Shown here in pieces: positions 36,493-44,444 of a DNA stretch of 64,000 nt; position 1 is the first letter of the stretch; every line of letters starts with the position of its first letter. A program made the translations under genes and the position numbers. A model generated the notes under the pieces. That model saw only the letters and a list, made by a program, of their open reading frames with translations, was not told where the DNA came from and did no database searches. Where the stretch lies: the NCBI GenBank assembly GCA_016125255.1, contig WGMD01000009.1:124001-188000 (forward strand). Direction: 5' to 3'. This stretch comes from Planctomycetota bacterium. Its GTDB lineage: Bacteria; Planctomycetota; Phycisphaerae; Phycisphaerales; Zrk34.

Positions 36493-37305
36493 ATGCCCGT
36501 GGATAAGTACGACACGCTGTCGAAAGACGCATGGCGGATGTTCCGCATCATCGGCGAATTCGTCGACGGATTCGAGATGATGAGCGAGATCGGGCCAAGC
36601 GTCACGGTCTTCGGTTCGGCACGCACGAAACCCGACGACCCCATGTATCAGAAAGCCGTCGCTTGCGGCCGCCTGCTCACCGAAGCGGGCTTCGCGACGA
36701 TCACCGGCGGGGGTCCGGGCATCATGGAAGCCGCCAACCGCGGCGCTTACGAAGCCAAGGGCACCAGCGTCGGCCTCAACATCACCCTGCCCATGGAGCA
36801 GGAGCCCAACCCCTATCAGACCCACGAAGTCGTCTTCCGCTACTTCTTCGTCCGCAAGGTGATGTTCGTCAAATACGCCAGCGCCTTCATCATCTTCCCC
36901 GGCGGGTTCGGCACGCTCGACGAATTCTTCGAGGCCATGACGCTCATTCAGACCCACAAAATCAGCCCGTTCCCCGTGGTCTGCATCGGCACGCATTTCT
37001 GGTCCGGCCTCGTCGACTGGATTCAGCAGACGCTCGCCAACGAATATCGCACCATTTCGCCCGATGACGTGCGCCGGTTCCATGTCACCGACGACATCGA
37101 CGAAGCCGTCGAACTCATCACCAAGTGCTACAACGATCAATGCTGGCTGGGCCCGGCGCCGCAGATCGTGCCCGACTTCGCCGCCGAGCGGACGGGCGAG
37201 GGCACCATCGAAGGCATTCCGCCGCATATGCGGCAGTTCGGCCCCGGTCGTCAGCCCACGCGCGAGCAGCGCCGTCAGCTCAAGCCCTATCCGCCGCGCG
37301 GATGA
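36493..37305 (+). CDS. LOG-family protein (TIGR00730-type, Lonely-Guy-like)
   Basis: This 270-residue protein has the signature motifs GGGPGIMEAANRG (about 76-88) and PGGFGTLDEFFE (about 136-147) of the LOG phosphoribohydrolase family, often mis-annotated as lysine decarboxylase. Homologues cleave nucleoside 5'-monophosphates to base plus ribose 5-phosphate. Start ATG 36493 is fixed by AGGAGG (36483-36488) just upstream. The TTG at 36478 would precede that site. The protein is longer than the small bacterial form, with extra N- and C-terminal tails. Confidence 0.9.
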   Translation: MPVDKYDTLSKDAWRMFRIIGEFVDGFEMMSEIGPSVTVFGSARTKPDDPMYQKAVACGRLLTEAGFATITGGGPGIMEAANRGAYEAKGTSVGLNITLPMEQEPNPYQTHEVVFRYFFVRKVMFVKYASAFIIFPGGFGTLDEFFEAMTLIQTHKISPFPVVCIGTHFWSGLVDWIQQTLANEYRTISPDDVRRFHVTDDIDEAVELITKCYNDQCWLGPAPQIVPDFAAERTGEGTIEGIPPHMRQFGPGRQPTREQRRQLKPYPPRG

Positions 37306-37329
37306 CCGCATCGTCGATTGTGTTATCTT
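37302..37329 (+). promoter_or_regulatory. promoter candidate immediately before the MscS-channel start
   Basis: ATGACC (37302-37307), a 16-base spacer and TATCTT (37324-37329) end seven bases before ATG 37337. The -35 overlaps the stop of the preceding gene. It implies a start site at or next to the start codon. Confidence 0.35.
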
Positions 37330-37336
37330 TTAGGGG

Positions 37337-38788
37337 ATGAGATTGCGTCTCTCGCGTATCGCCGCTGTGATCCTTCCCGCAGTCGTCACCGGCCTGCACA
37401 TTGTCGCATTGATCGAGCTTGAGCCCCTGCTGATCTACTTCGGATTCGACATCCGGGATCAGGCGCTGATCATTCTTCAACGCATCATCGAAACGGGCAT
37501 GGGGCTGAGTCTGGCCTGGCTCGGTTGCGCGCTCATCGACGCCTTCTTCTGGCACATGCTCGTCGAAGCTCGCACGGGGCAGCCCGCCCCGCGGCTTCTC
37601 GTCGCCATCATGCGCGTCCTGATCGTCGCACTGGCCATCAGCATCATCGTCGCACAGGTTTTCGATCAACCGCTCACCGGCGTCCTCGTCAGCTCCGGCG
37701 TCGTCGGCATCGTGCTCGGCTTCGCCCTTCAGCGCACCATTAACGACCTGTTCTCCGGCATCGCGCTGAACGTCGAACGCGCCTTCCGCATCGGCGATTG
37801 GATCGAAGTCGATGGCGCGGTCGGACGCGTGGTGGAGATCAACTGGCGCGCGACCCACCTCGTCCGTCTCGATCAGGTCACGGTCGTTTTGCCCAACAGC
37901 TACATCGCCGAGCGGCAACTGCTCAACTACGACAAGCCGCAACATCACTTCCGCGCGGGTCTGAAAATCGGGCTCGAATACGGCGTGCCGGTGGGGGACG
38001 CCAAGCGCGTGCTGCTCGGTGCGGTGCGAGCGGCCGAAGGCGTTCTCGAATCGCCTTCGCCCGATGTGCTGCTCTACGAATTCGGCGCTGACGGCGTGCT
38101 TTACGAGTTGCGATTCTTCATCAGCAGCTATGCGCGGAAGCACGAAGTGATCGACTTGGTGGCGATGAGCGTCAGCCGACACTTGTATCAGGCGGGCATG
38201 AGCGTGCCATTCCCGAAGCGCGATGTGTACTTTGCCCAGATGCCGCCGCGCGAGATCGACCGGCGAAAGGACCGCGCCGAACTGCTCAGCCGCATCGATC
38301 TGTTCACGGGGCTGACCGGCGACGAAATTCATCGGCTCGTGCAGGGGCTCAAGGAACGTCACTACAACGGGGCGCAGCACGTCGTGCATCAGGGCGATGC
38401 GGGGTCTACGCTGTTTCTCGTGGTCGACGGCCTTCTGGAAGTGCGCGTCGACGCCAATGGTCGGCCGCGCAAAGTGGCGCAGCTCGAACCCGGGCAGTTC
38501 TTCGGCGAAATGTCGATGCTCACCGGCGAGCCGCGGTCCGCGTCTGTCGTAGCGGTCACGGATGCGACGCTTTACGAACTGGACCGTGATGTGCTCACGC
38601 CGATTCTTCAGGCCCGTCCCGAATTCGCGCAGACGCTCTCCCGTGTGCTCGCCGAGCGGCGGAGCCACACGCAGACCCGCCTTCAGCAGTTCGACACGCC
38701 CGCCGCCGTCGATGCCCGCCGCACGCTCGCCGCCGACTTTCTCAAACGGATTCAGGGCTTCTTTGGCCTCAACGAATCCCCGCGTTAA
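37337..38788 (+). CDS. MscS-family channel with C-terminal cyclic-nucleotide-binding domain
   Basis: This 483-residue protein has about four membrane helices (about 8-130), the MscS pore helix and beta domain (SGVVGIVLGFALQRTINDLFS, then RIGDWIEVDGAVGRVVEI, about 117-185), a mixed alpha/beta region (to about 295) and a cNMP-binding domain (about 315-440). The phosphate-binding cassette reads FGEMSMLTGEPRSA, with E391 and R400 contacting the nucleotide in characterised homologues. This is the architecture of bacterial cyclic-nucleotide-gated (bCNG) channels. No Shine-Dalgarno is well placed. The CHASE2 cyclase in this window is one possible cAMP source. Confidence 0.93.
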   Translation: MRLRLSRIAAVILPAVVTGLHIVALIELEPLLIYFGFDIRDQALIILQRIIETGMGLSLAWLGCALIDAFFWHMLVEARTGQPAPRLLVAIMRVLIVALAISIIVAQVFDQPLTGVLVSSGVVGIVLGFALQRTINDLFSGIALNVERAFRIGDWIEVDGAVGRVVEINWRATHLVRLDQVTVVLPNSYIAERQLLNYDKPQHHFRAGLKIGLEYGVPVGDAKRVLLGAVRAAEGVLESPSPDVLLYEFGADGVLYELRFFISSYARKHEVIDLVAMSVSRHLYQAGMSVPFPKRDVYFAQMPPREIDRRKDRAELLSRIDLFTGLTGDEIHRLVQGLKERHYNGAQHVVHQGDAGSTLFLVVDGLLEVRVDANGRPRKVAQLEPGQFFGEMSMLTGEPRSASVVAVTDATLYELDRDVLTPILQARPEFAQTLSRVLAERRSHTQTRLQQFDTPAAVDARRTLAADFLKRIQGFFGLNESPR

Positions 38789-38839
38789 ACCGACAATATC
38801 TCCAGCGGCGCTCGCGATACATCCGCACCTCCAATGAGC

Positions 38840-38845
38840 TAAAAT
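38840..38845 (+). promoter_or_regulatory. -10 element immediately before thrC
   Basis: TAAAAT (5 of 6 to TATAAT) ends eight bases before the thrC ATG. A -35 (GATACA-like, 18 bases upstream) is poor. Transcription would begin about two bases before the ATG. Confidence 0.35.
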
Positions 38846-38853
38846 GACACGCT

Positions 38854-40290
38854 ATGGCTGACCACGCTTTCCAACAGTGCATTCACCCCGACTGCGGCGC
38901 GACCTATGGTGTGGACCAGGTGTTGGTGTCCTGTCCGTCATGCGGGAGTCTTTTGGATGTCCGCTACGACTGGGATCGCCTGCCGCGCCCGACGTGGGAC
39001 TTTTTCGAGCACCGATGGATGACGCGCGGCGAACATGGCACCGGCCGGCTCGACTTTTCCGGCGTGTGGCGCTTCCGCGAGCTGATGCCGTTCTATCGCA
39101 ATCGCGATCAGATCGTCACCATCGGCGAAGGCCGCACGAACTTGCAGGATGCCCGCCGCCTCGCCAAAGAGCTGGGCATGACCCCCGGGCATCTGCACCT
39201 TCAGTACGAAGGGCTCAACCCGACTGGCTCGTTCAAAGACAACGGCATGACCGCGGCGTTCACGCACGCCCGCATGGTCGGCGCCGACAAAGTCGCCTGC
39301 GCATCCACCGGCAACACGAGCGCCTCGCTGGCGATGTTCGCCGACATGGCCGGATTCAAGGGCGTCGTCTTCATCGGCTCCGGAAAAATCGCCTACGGCA
39401 AACTTTCGCAGGCGCTGGACTATGGCGCGCTGACATTACAGGTGCAGGGCGATTTCGACGCGTGCCTCAAGCGCGTCAAGCAGATCGCCACCGAGATGCC
39501 GCAGCTTGGCATTTACCTGATGAACTCGGTCAATCCCTTCCGACTCGAAGGTCAGAAGGCGATTATGTACCGTGTGCTTGAAGCGCGGAACTGGGCGGTG
39601 CCCGACTGGATCATCGTGCCCGGCGGAAACCTCGGCAACTGCTCGGCGTTCGGCAAAGCGTTCATGGAGCTCAAGGAACTGGAGCTCATCGATCGCATCC
39701 CGCGGCTCGCCGTCATTCAGGCCGCCGGAGCGAATCCGCTGCACACGCTTTTCAATGAGCGCGGCGTGCGATGGAACGGCGGGCGATGGGACAAGAGCGC
39801 GCGCGACAAGCTGTACAACGAATACGATGCGCAGGGCATCAAGGCGAACACGATCGCCAGCGCCATCGAGATCGGCCGGCCCGTCAACCTCAGCAAGGCG
39901 CTGCGGGCGCTGGAGGTCATGGACGGCGTCGTGCGACAGGTCGACGACGAGACGATCCTCGAGCACAAGGCAATGGTCGGGCGCTACGGGTTCGGCTGCG
40001 AGCCCGCCTCTGCCGCGTCCGTCGCCGGGGCGCACATGCTCCGGCAGGAAGGCGTGATCGCGGCGGACGATGATGTGGTCTGCATTCTGACGGGTCACCA
40101 GCTCAAAGACCCGGATGCGACGGTCAAGTATCACACCGGCATCGACATGAAAGCCGTGCAGGACGCCGCCCCGCAGCACGAGCCGCACGGCCGGCTGGCC
40201 AACCCGCCGATTCCCGTGCCCGATGATCTGGCCGCCATCGTCGAAGCCCTCGGCGGCGACCCGTCGCTTGTCACGGCGATGCAGAAGTAA
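38854..40290 (+). CDS. thrC: threonine synthase
   Basis: This 478-residue PLP enzyme converts O-phosphohomoserine to threonine. An N-terminal zinc-ribbon-like segment (C9, C14, C27, C30) precedes the fold-type II domain. The PLP lysine is K128 in PTGSFKDNG, followed by [14 protein letters not shown] and the phosphate-cradle loop PGGNLGNC. The length suits the class I/plant-like form. It converges on leuA with a strong bidirectional hairpin between them. Confidence 0.95.
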   Translation: MADHAFQQCIHPDCGATYGVDQVLVSCPSCGSLLDVRYDWDRLPRPTWDFFEHRWMTRGEHGTGRLDFSGVWRFRELMPFYRNRDQIVTIGEGRTNLQDARRLAKELGMTPGHLHLQYEGLNPTGSFKDNGMTAAFTHARMVGADKVACASTGNTSASLAMFADMAGFKGVVFIGSGKIAYGKLSQALDYGALTLQVQGDFDACLKRVKQIATEMPQLGIYLMNSVNPFRLEGQKAIMYRVLEARNWAVPDWIIVPGGNLGNCSAFGKAFMELKELELIDRIPRLAVIQAAGANPLHTLFNERGVRWNGGRWDKSARDKLYNEYDAQGIKANTIASAIEIGRPVNLSKALRALEVMDGVVRQVDDETILEHKAMVGRYGFGCEPASAASVAGAHMLRQEGVIAADDDVVCILTGHQLKDPDATVKYHTGIDMKAVQDAAPQHEPHGRLANPPIPVPDDLAAIVEALGGDPSLVTAMQK

Positions 40291-40292
40291 AA

Positions 40293-40322
40293 TTCAACGG
40301 CGGGGCTTGCCCCGCCGCTGAA
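40293..40322. terminator. bidirectional terminator hairpin between thrC and leuA
   Basis: TTCA-a-CGGCGGGGC, loop TT, then GCCCCGCCG-c-TGAA gives nine GC-rich pairs, one mismatch and four AT-rich pairs. It lies in the 49-base gap between convergent stops. The T-run is weak on both sides. Confidence 0.7.
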
Positions 40323-40339
40323 TGTGTCTTCGCATCACA

Positions 40340-41893
40340 TTACGGCTGCGCCGCTGGTTCCGACGGCGGATTCGCCTCCACCTGACGCAACCGATTGATC
40401 GCCGCCAGATATGCCAAAGCGCTGGCTTCGACGACATCCGTCGATGCCCCGCGACCGCGGACGCGACGGTCGTGATGTCGCAGTTCGACGCGCACTTCGC
40501 CCTGCGCATCCTTGCCGCTCGTCACAGCCCGGATCGAGTAGTCGAGCAGTTCCGCCTTGATGCCGGTCAGCCGCTGGATCGCCGAGTAGATGGCGTCGAT
40601 CGGCCCATCGCCGGTCGAGGCGTCCGTCTCGGCGTGGCCGGCCGAGTCGGTGAGCGTGACGGTCGCCGTGGCGATGGCGTGCGTGCCGCTGGTGACCTGC
40701 ATGTTGGTCAGCTTCCACAGATCGCGCCGCGACGCCGCCGACATCTCCTGCTCCAGCAGCACCTCGATGTCTTCGTCATAGACGTTCTTCTTGCGGTCCG
40801 CCAGCGCCTTGAAGCTCTCGAACACGCGCGACAGCGCTTCGTCATCGAGCGTATGCCCCAGTTGTTCGACCCGTTGGCGGAAGGCGTGACGCCCCGAGTG
40901 CTTGCCCAGCACGAGCTTGCTTTCGGGGATGCCCACCTCGCGCGGGTCCATGATTTCGTACGTGCTCCGCTCCTTGAGCATGCCGTCCTGGTGGATGCCC
41001 GATTCGTGCGCGAAGGCGTTTTCGCCGATGATCGCCTTGTTCCGCTGCACATCCAGCCCGGTCAGATGGCTGACCATGCGGCTCGTCGGATAAATCTTGC
41101 GTGTATTGATGTTCGTCGTCAGCTTGTAAAAGTCGTTGCGCGTTCGCAGCGCCATGACGAACTCTTCGAGACTCGCGTTGCCCGCCCGCTCGCCGATGCC
41201 GTTGACGGTGCATTCGACCTGCCGCGCGCCGTTCATGACCGCCGCCAGCGAGTTCGCCACCGCCAGGCCCAGATCGTCATGACAATGCGACGAGAGCACG
41301 ATGCCGCGCTGATCGATGACGGGCAGTTGTGCTCGCACATGCGCGAAGATGTGGCCGTACTCGGCGGGCGTGGCGTAGCCGACGGTGTCGGGGATGTTGA
41401 TCGTCGTCGCCCCGGCGTCGATGACCGCGCCGATGATTTCGACGAGATGATTCAGTTCCGTGCGCGACCCGTCCTCGGGGCTGAACTCGACATCGTCGAC
41501 GAACTGTTTGGCCCGCTTCACATGCTCGACGCTGATGCGGACGATTTCCTCGAAGGGCTTTTTGAATTTGTGCTCGCAGTGGATTTTCGAGGTGGCGCAG
41601 AACACATGGATGCGCGGATGGGGCGCATCGTGCACCGCCTCCCCGGCCCGGTCCACATCCTTCGCCACGCAGCGCGACAAGCCCGCCACCGTCGCGCGGC
41701 CCAGTTCGTGCGCGATCTGCCGCACGGCCTCGAAGTCGTCATTGGACGTGATAGGGAAACCGGCCTCGATGATGTCCACGCCGAGCGCTTCGAGCTGCCG
41801 CGCGATTTCGAGCTTCTCGGCGCGGTTCAGTGAAGCGCCGGGGGATTGTTCGCCGTCTCGCAACGTCGTGTCGAAGATCTTGACCGTGTCCAT
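40340..41893 (-). CDS. leuA: 2-isopropylmalate synthase
   Basis: This 517-residue enzyme catalyses the first committed step of leucine synthesis. The catalytic domain shows FDTTLRDGEQSPG (about 7-19), the metal-binding SSHCHDDLGLA (about 200-210) and NGIGERAGNA. The C-terminal LeuA dimer/allosteric domain follows (about 370-505; VTSGTHAIATATVTL), so leucine feedback is expected. ATG 41893 gives the standard length. The much longer open frame upstream is not conserved and crosses the leader. Expression should be controlled by the attenuator directly upstream. Confidence 0.96.
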   Translation of the reverse strand: MDTVKIFDTTLRDGEQSPGASLNRAEKLEIARQLEALGVDIIEAGFPITSNDDFEAVRQIAHELGRATVAGLSRCVAKDVDRAGEAVHDAPHPRIHVFCATSKIHCEHKFKKPFEEIVRISVEHVKRAKQFVDDVEFSPEDGSRTELNHLVEIIGAVIDAGATTINIPDTVGYATPAEYGHIFAHVRAQLPVIDQRGIVLSSHCHDDLGLAVANSLAAVMNGARQVECTVNGIGERAGNASLEEFVMALRTRNDFYKLTTNINTRKIYPTSRMVSHLTGLDVQRNKAIIGENAFAHESGIHQDGMLKERSTYEIMDPREVGIPESKLVLGKHSGRHAFRQRVEQLGHTLDDEALSRVFESFKALADRKKNVYDEDIEVLLEQEMSAASRRDLWKLTNMQVTSGTHAIATATVTLTDSAGHAETDASTGDGPIDAIYSAIQRLTGIKAELLDYSIRAVTSGKDAQGEVRVELRHHDRRVRGRGASTDVVEASALAYLAAINRLRQVEANPPSEPAAQP

Positions 41894-41923
41894 GTTCGTG
41901 TCTCGCAGTAAAGGTGCATCCAA

Positions 41924-41953
41924 CAAAAAACCCTGTCGCATGTGCGGACAGGG
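41924..41953 (-). terminator. intrinsic terminator (attenuator) in the leuA leader
   Basis: On the minus strand CCCTGTC (41953-41947), a nine-base loop region and GACAGGG (41937-41931) form a seven-pair stem, directly followed by TTTTTTG (41930-41924). It ends 30 bases before the leuA ATG, so it must be bypassed for leuA to be transcribed. Confidence 0.88.
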
Positions 41954-42003
41954 CGGGGGGTCATGTGGGGAAAATCCGTGTGGAGCGACCGCGCCTATCC
42001 GCA
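41943..42003 (-). promoter_or_regulatory. antiterminator pairing in the leuA leader
   Basis: TGCGGATAGG (42003-41994), overlapping the leader peptide stop codon, can pair over ten positions (one G-U) with the 5' arm and loop of the terminator (41952-41943). A competing 5-bp hairpin TCCGC/GCGGA (42012-42008 with 42002-41998) would free the terminator when translation finishes. This is the standard 1:2, 2:3, 3:4 layout of ribosome-mediated attenuation. Confidence 0.82.
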
Positions 42004-42066
42004 ATGGGCGGAAAGAAGAAGTAGGCCAAGAAGCGGGGCGGTCGGGATGGAGCGTTGCGTGCTCAT
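41995..42066 (-). CDS. leuL: leuA attenuator leader peptide
   Basis: A 23-codon frame encodes MSTQRSIPTAPLLGLLLL followed by SAHCG. Residues 12-18 hold six leucines around one glycine. The Leu codons are CTT five times and CTA once, although genes in this window mostly use CTG and CTC, so stalling at low leucyl-tRNA would be sharp. The ATG lies about four bases after the predicted transcription start, so translation would be nearly leaderless. The product has no expected function other than control of leuA. Confidence 0.87.
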   Translation of the reverse strand: MSTQRSIPTAPLLGLLLLSAHCG

Positions 42067-42076
42067 GGAAGTGGGT

Positions 42077-42105
42077 AGTATAGACCCCGGTTCCGGTACG
42101 ATCAA
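42077..42105 (-). promoter_or_regulatory. sigma-70-type promoter of the leu leader
   Basis: TTGATC (42105-42100), a 17-base spacer and TATACT (42082-42077) match the housekeeping consensus at 4 and 5 of 6 positions. The start site should be near 42070-42071, just before the leader peptide ATG (42066). Confidence 0.72.
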
Positions 42106-42289
42106 GCATCGGCCGCAAGCGGAGGGGACATCCAAAAAAATCCGATCCGGCCCGGCGAAAATCTTTGAAAACGCGGGGGCATGGGCCTAGTGTGAGGCCA
42201 GCAGGTCCGAGCATTTCGTCGGGCGGACAGAAGTGTGTTTTTTGCTGTGGGAATGAGCATTCGTGAACTTCTAAAATTGGGTATCGCCT

Positions 42290-42952
42290 ATGTGGATGGA
42301 GCAGGTGGACACGGCGGAGTTTCTCAGAGTCGTCAGCCCCGCACTCAAGCGATGCGGAGCCGACGAACTGGCCCGACAGGTCAGTCTCCGATGGACCCCG
42401 CAGCAGCTTTGTCAGATGCTCCATCACGATCACCCGGATATACGAAAACTGGCATGTGTCACACTCGGGCTCATCGGTGATCAGAGATGTTTGAAGTGCG
42501 TCGGTCGAGCCCTTCGCGATCCGGATGTTCAGGTCAATCAACTCGCGGAACACGCCCTCTGGTCCATCTGGTTCCGGACGGGCAACAACGAAAGTCAGCG
42601 CTTTTTCCGAAAGGGCATGGCCGCCCTCGAATCCGATCAGCCCAGCGCCGCGGTGACGTATTTCCGGCAGGCCCAGCGTTGTGACGGTCAGTTCGCCTCC
42701 GCATTTCATCAGTGTGCCATCGCCCATTACATGCTCGACGAATACTTGGCGGCGATCGAATGCTGCCGCCGCGCGGTCGAGTTGTCGCCCAACCATTTCG
42801 GAGCACTGGCGACGATGGGCCATTGCCATGCCCACATGGGCAACTTCCCCGCCGCCGCCGAGTGCTACCGGCAGGCCCTGGCGGTTAACCCGCGCATGGA
42901 CGGGCTCGCTTCGGCGCTGGGCCGGATCGAGCGGGCGACGGTTCACGCCTGA
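42290..42952 (+). CDS. HEAT-like/TPR repeat protein
   Basis: This 220-residue soluble protein has an N-terminal HEAT-like part (about 30-105; HPDIRKLACVTLGLIGD, DPDVQVNQLAEHALWSIW) and three TPR units (about 110-210; SAAVTYFRQAQRC, EYLAAIECCRRAVELSPN, NFPAAAECYRQALAVNPR). Such proteins are scaffolds for protein binding. The partner is unknown. The ATG has no clear Shine-Dalgarno. GGAAT, 15 bases, TCTAAA (42250-42275) resembles an ECF promoter but is tentative. Confidence 0.75.
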   Translation: MWMEQVDTAEFLRVVSPALKRCGADELARQVSLRWTPQQLCQMLHHDHPDIRKLACVTLGLIGDQRCLKCVGRALRDPDVQVNQLAEHALWSIWFRTGNNESQRFFRKGMAALESDQPSAAVTYFRQAQRCDGQFASAFHQCAIAHYMLDEYLAAIECCRRAVELSPNHFGALATMGHCHAHMGNFPAAAECYRQALAVNPRMDGLASALGRIERATVHA

Positions 42953-43047
42953 TTTTTTCGTCTATAAACCCCATGAATGAGCGGGATTTGCCGTCAAGGC
43001 GACCGGCCTGAGCGCTGTTTATTTGCGCAAGAATTGCCGGAATTTCC

Positions 43048-43075
43048 TTGACGCCCCATAACCATGGGGTATCAT
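43048..43075 (+). promoter_or_regulatory. strong promoter with an embedded inverted repeat, upstream of the 3D-domain gene
   Basis: TTGACG (43048-43053), a 16-base spacer and TATCAT (43070-43075) match the housekeeping consensus at 5 of 6 in both boxes. The whole spacer is the inverted repeat CCCCAT-AACC-ATGGGG, and a related CCCCATGGG follows at 43083-43091, as expected for operator sites. Confidence 0.6.
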
Positions 43076-43156
43076 TCGCACTCCCCATGGGTCCGCAAGA
43101 CCCGATTCCTTCGCCGCACACGGACGTCGGCTAATCCCGCAAATTGAGACGCATGC

Positions 43157-43852
43157 ATGTCGACGACTTACCGTAGTAGCCGCCGCTATCGGCGAGACCG
43201 CACCGCTTCCAAGGTCGCGGCCGTGCTCATGTCGGCGATGTTCCTGCTGGTCGCCGGCGGGGTGTGGTGGCTGATCCGTTCGGAAGTCGCGCCGCAGCGC
43301 TCGACCGGGCAGGTCGCTCCGCTGTTCGTGCTCGACACGGCGGCGCCGGTGATGCAGGTCCAGCCCGTCATGCCGGTCGTCGAGAACGAAGTGCCGATCG
43401 AGGATGTCGCGGCTCCGGCGGAGCAGGTCGTGACGACGCCCGTTGAGATTGAGAAACCCGTGTCGCCCAGCGCTCCGACGCCCGCGCCGCTCAAGCCCGC
43501 CCAGCCGATGTTCAACGGCCGGCCGATCCGCGTCATCAAAACCATGCGTATGCTCGTCACCGCCTACAGCCCCGACGCCCGCTCCTGCGGACAGTTCGCC
43601 GACAACATCACCGCCAGCGGGTACTCCGTCTGGACGAACGGCATGAAACTCGTCGCCGCAGACCGCCGCCTCTTTCCCTTCGGCGCGATCGTCACGGTGC
43701 CGGGGTACAACGATGGTCAGCCCGTCCCGGTGCTCGATCGCGGCAGCGCTATCAAGGGTTCCCGCATTGATCTGCTCTACCCCACGCACGCCATCGCCCG
43801 CCAGTGGGGCGCGAAGTGGCTCAACGTGACCGTGTGGGAATATGCGGACTGA
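43157..43852 (+). CDS. membrane-anchored 3D-domain protein
   Basis: This 231-residue protein has a basic N-terminus, one membrane helix (about 23-40), a Pro/Val/Glu-rich stalk (about 50-115) and a C-terminal 3D domain (about 130-228). The three conserved aspartates of the 3D fold appear in the AADRRLFPFG, VLDRGSAIKG and RIDLLYPT segments. The fold is a double-psi beta-barrel shared with MltA-type lytic transglycosylases and RlpA-like proteins, suggesting a cell-wall role at the periplasmic face. Whether it cleaves glycan is not certain. Confidence 0.85.
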   Translation: MSTTYRSSRRYRRDRTASKVAAVLMSAMFLLVAGGVWWLIRSEVAPQRSTGQVAPLFVLDTAAPVMQVQPVMPVVENEVPIEDVAAPAEQVVTTPVEIEKPVSPSAPTPAPLKPAQPMFNGRPIRVIKTMRMLVTAYSPDARSCGQFADNITASGYSVWTNGMKLVAADRRLFPFGAIVTVPGYNDGQPVPVLDRGSAIKGSRIDLLYPTHAIARQWGAKWLNVTVWEYAD

Positions 43853-43866
43853 TTGGTCCTTGCACT

Positions 43867-44388
43867 TCAAAGATATTTCATCAGTTCAACAGGCAGACGG
43901 CGCAGTCCGCGCCGCCGCGCTTTGGCCACCGCATAACGCAGGCACTGATCGACCAACTGCTCGACGCGCGGCGTGACATTCAGACCATGCGCCCGCATGG
44001 TCTTGAGCGACCATTGCCACGCCTTGTACTCCTCGTAGCATCGCGGCTTGTAGCGGTAGAAACCGATTGCGTGATGACCGACTTCGTGCAGGAACACCGC
44101 CGCGCTGATCGGGCCGCGCGGATACGGCGCTTCGATGAGGCGCGTCACCGTGCCGTTGCGATACTCGACGCGCCAGGCGCATCCGCTGCTGCTGGTGCGC
44201 CATCGATTGATACGGATGTCGTATTCGCGCTTCATCTGCTCCACGAGTTCGTCGTAGCGATGTTGCTGCTCGGTGCGGCGCTGCGAGCGCCGGCGCATCA
44301 CGCCGTTCATTCGCCGCGTCGGGTCGGCCGCCATCGGCGCCGGACTCCACAACCACTTCGCAACCGCCGCCGAAGTCTTCTTCCGCAT
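43867..44388 (-). CDS. small HExxH zincin-like protein, function unknown
   Basis: This 173-residue protein has a HEVGHH motif (residues 101-106) at the end of a hydrophobic helix (SAAVFLHEVGHHAIGF), followed by acidic residues in CYEEYKAWQW (117-126) that could supply a third zinc ligand. No signal peptide is seen, so it is probably cytoplasmic. It does not match a peptidase family I can name. It is convergent with the 3D-domain gene (14-base gap) and divergent from fmt, with a leaderless-type promoter of its own. Confidence 0.7.
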   Translation of the reverse strand: MRKKTSAAVAKWLWSPAPMAADPTRRMNGVMRRRSQRRTEQQHRYDELVEQMKREYDIRINRWRTSSSGCAWRVEYRNGTVTRLIEAPYPRGPISAAVFLHEVGHHAIGFYRYKPRCYEEYKAWQWSLKTMRAHGLNVTPRVEQLVDQCLRYAVAKARRRGLRRLPVELMKYL

Positions 44389-44394
44389 GCACTG

Positions 44395-44423
44395 AGACTA
44401 CCAATGTGTTTGCCGCGTTGCAA
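44395..44423 (-). promoter_or_regulatory. promoter of the zincin-like gene, ending next to its start codon
   Basis: TTGCAA (44423-44418), a 17-base spacer and TAGTCT (44400-44395) end six bases before the ATG. It overlaps the divergent fmt promoter over 44410-44423. The predicted transcript starts at the A of ATG. Confidence 0.5.
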
Positions 44424-44438
44424 TCAATTTCCTACGCT
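44410..44438 (+). promoter_or_regulatory. fmt promoter, ending next to the start codon
   Basis: TTGCCG (44410-44415), a 17-base spacer and TACGCT (44433-44438) end six bases before ATG 44445. No Shine-Dalgarno fits in between, so the fmt mRNA is probably leaderless. Confidence 0.52.
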
Positions 44439-44444
44439 GAGCAC

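Larger units (their letters stand above)
41894..42289. other. intergenic control region between leuA and a divergent TPR gene
   Basis: This 396-base gap holds the complete leu leader on the minus strand (promoter 42077-42105, leader peptide 41995-42066, antiterminator and terminator 41924-42003). The rest (42106-42289) carries a 5-bp GGCCT/AGGCC hairpin (42184-42199) and an AT-rich start region for the divergent gene. Confidence 0.8.

Noticed and set aside
42235-42480. 81-codon frame starting MFFAVGMSIRELLK before the HEAT/TPR gene
   Set aside because: The first residues look protein-like, but the rest is the shadow of the HEAT/TPR frame, so a separate gene is unlikely.
41894-42946. 350-residue N-terminal extension of leuA
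   Set aside because: The frame happens to stay open, but it passes through the leader terminator and promoter and has no similarity to LeuA. The family starts at the MDTVKIFD segment.
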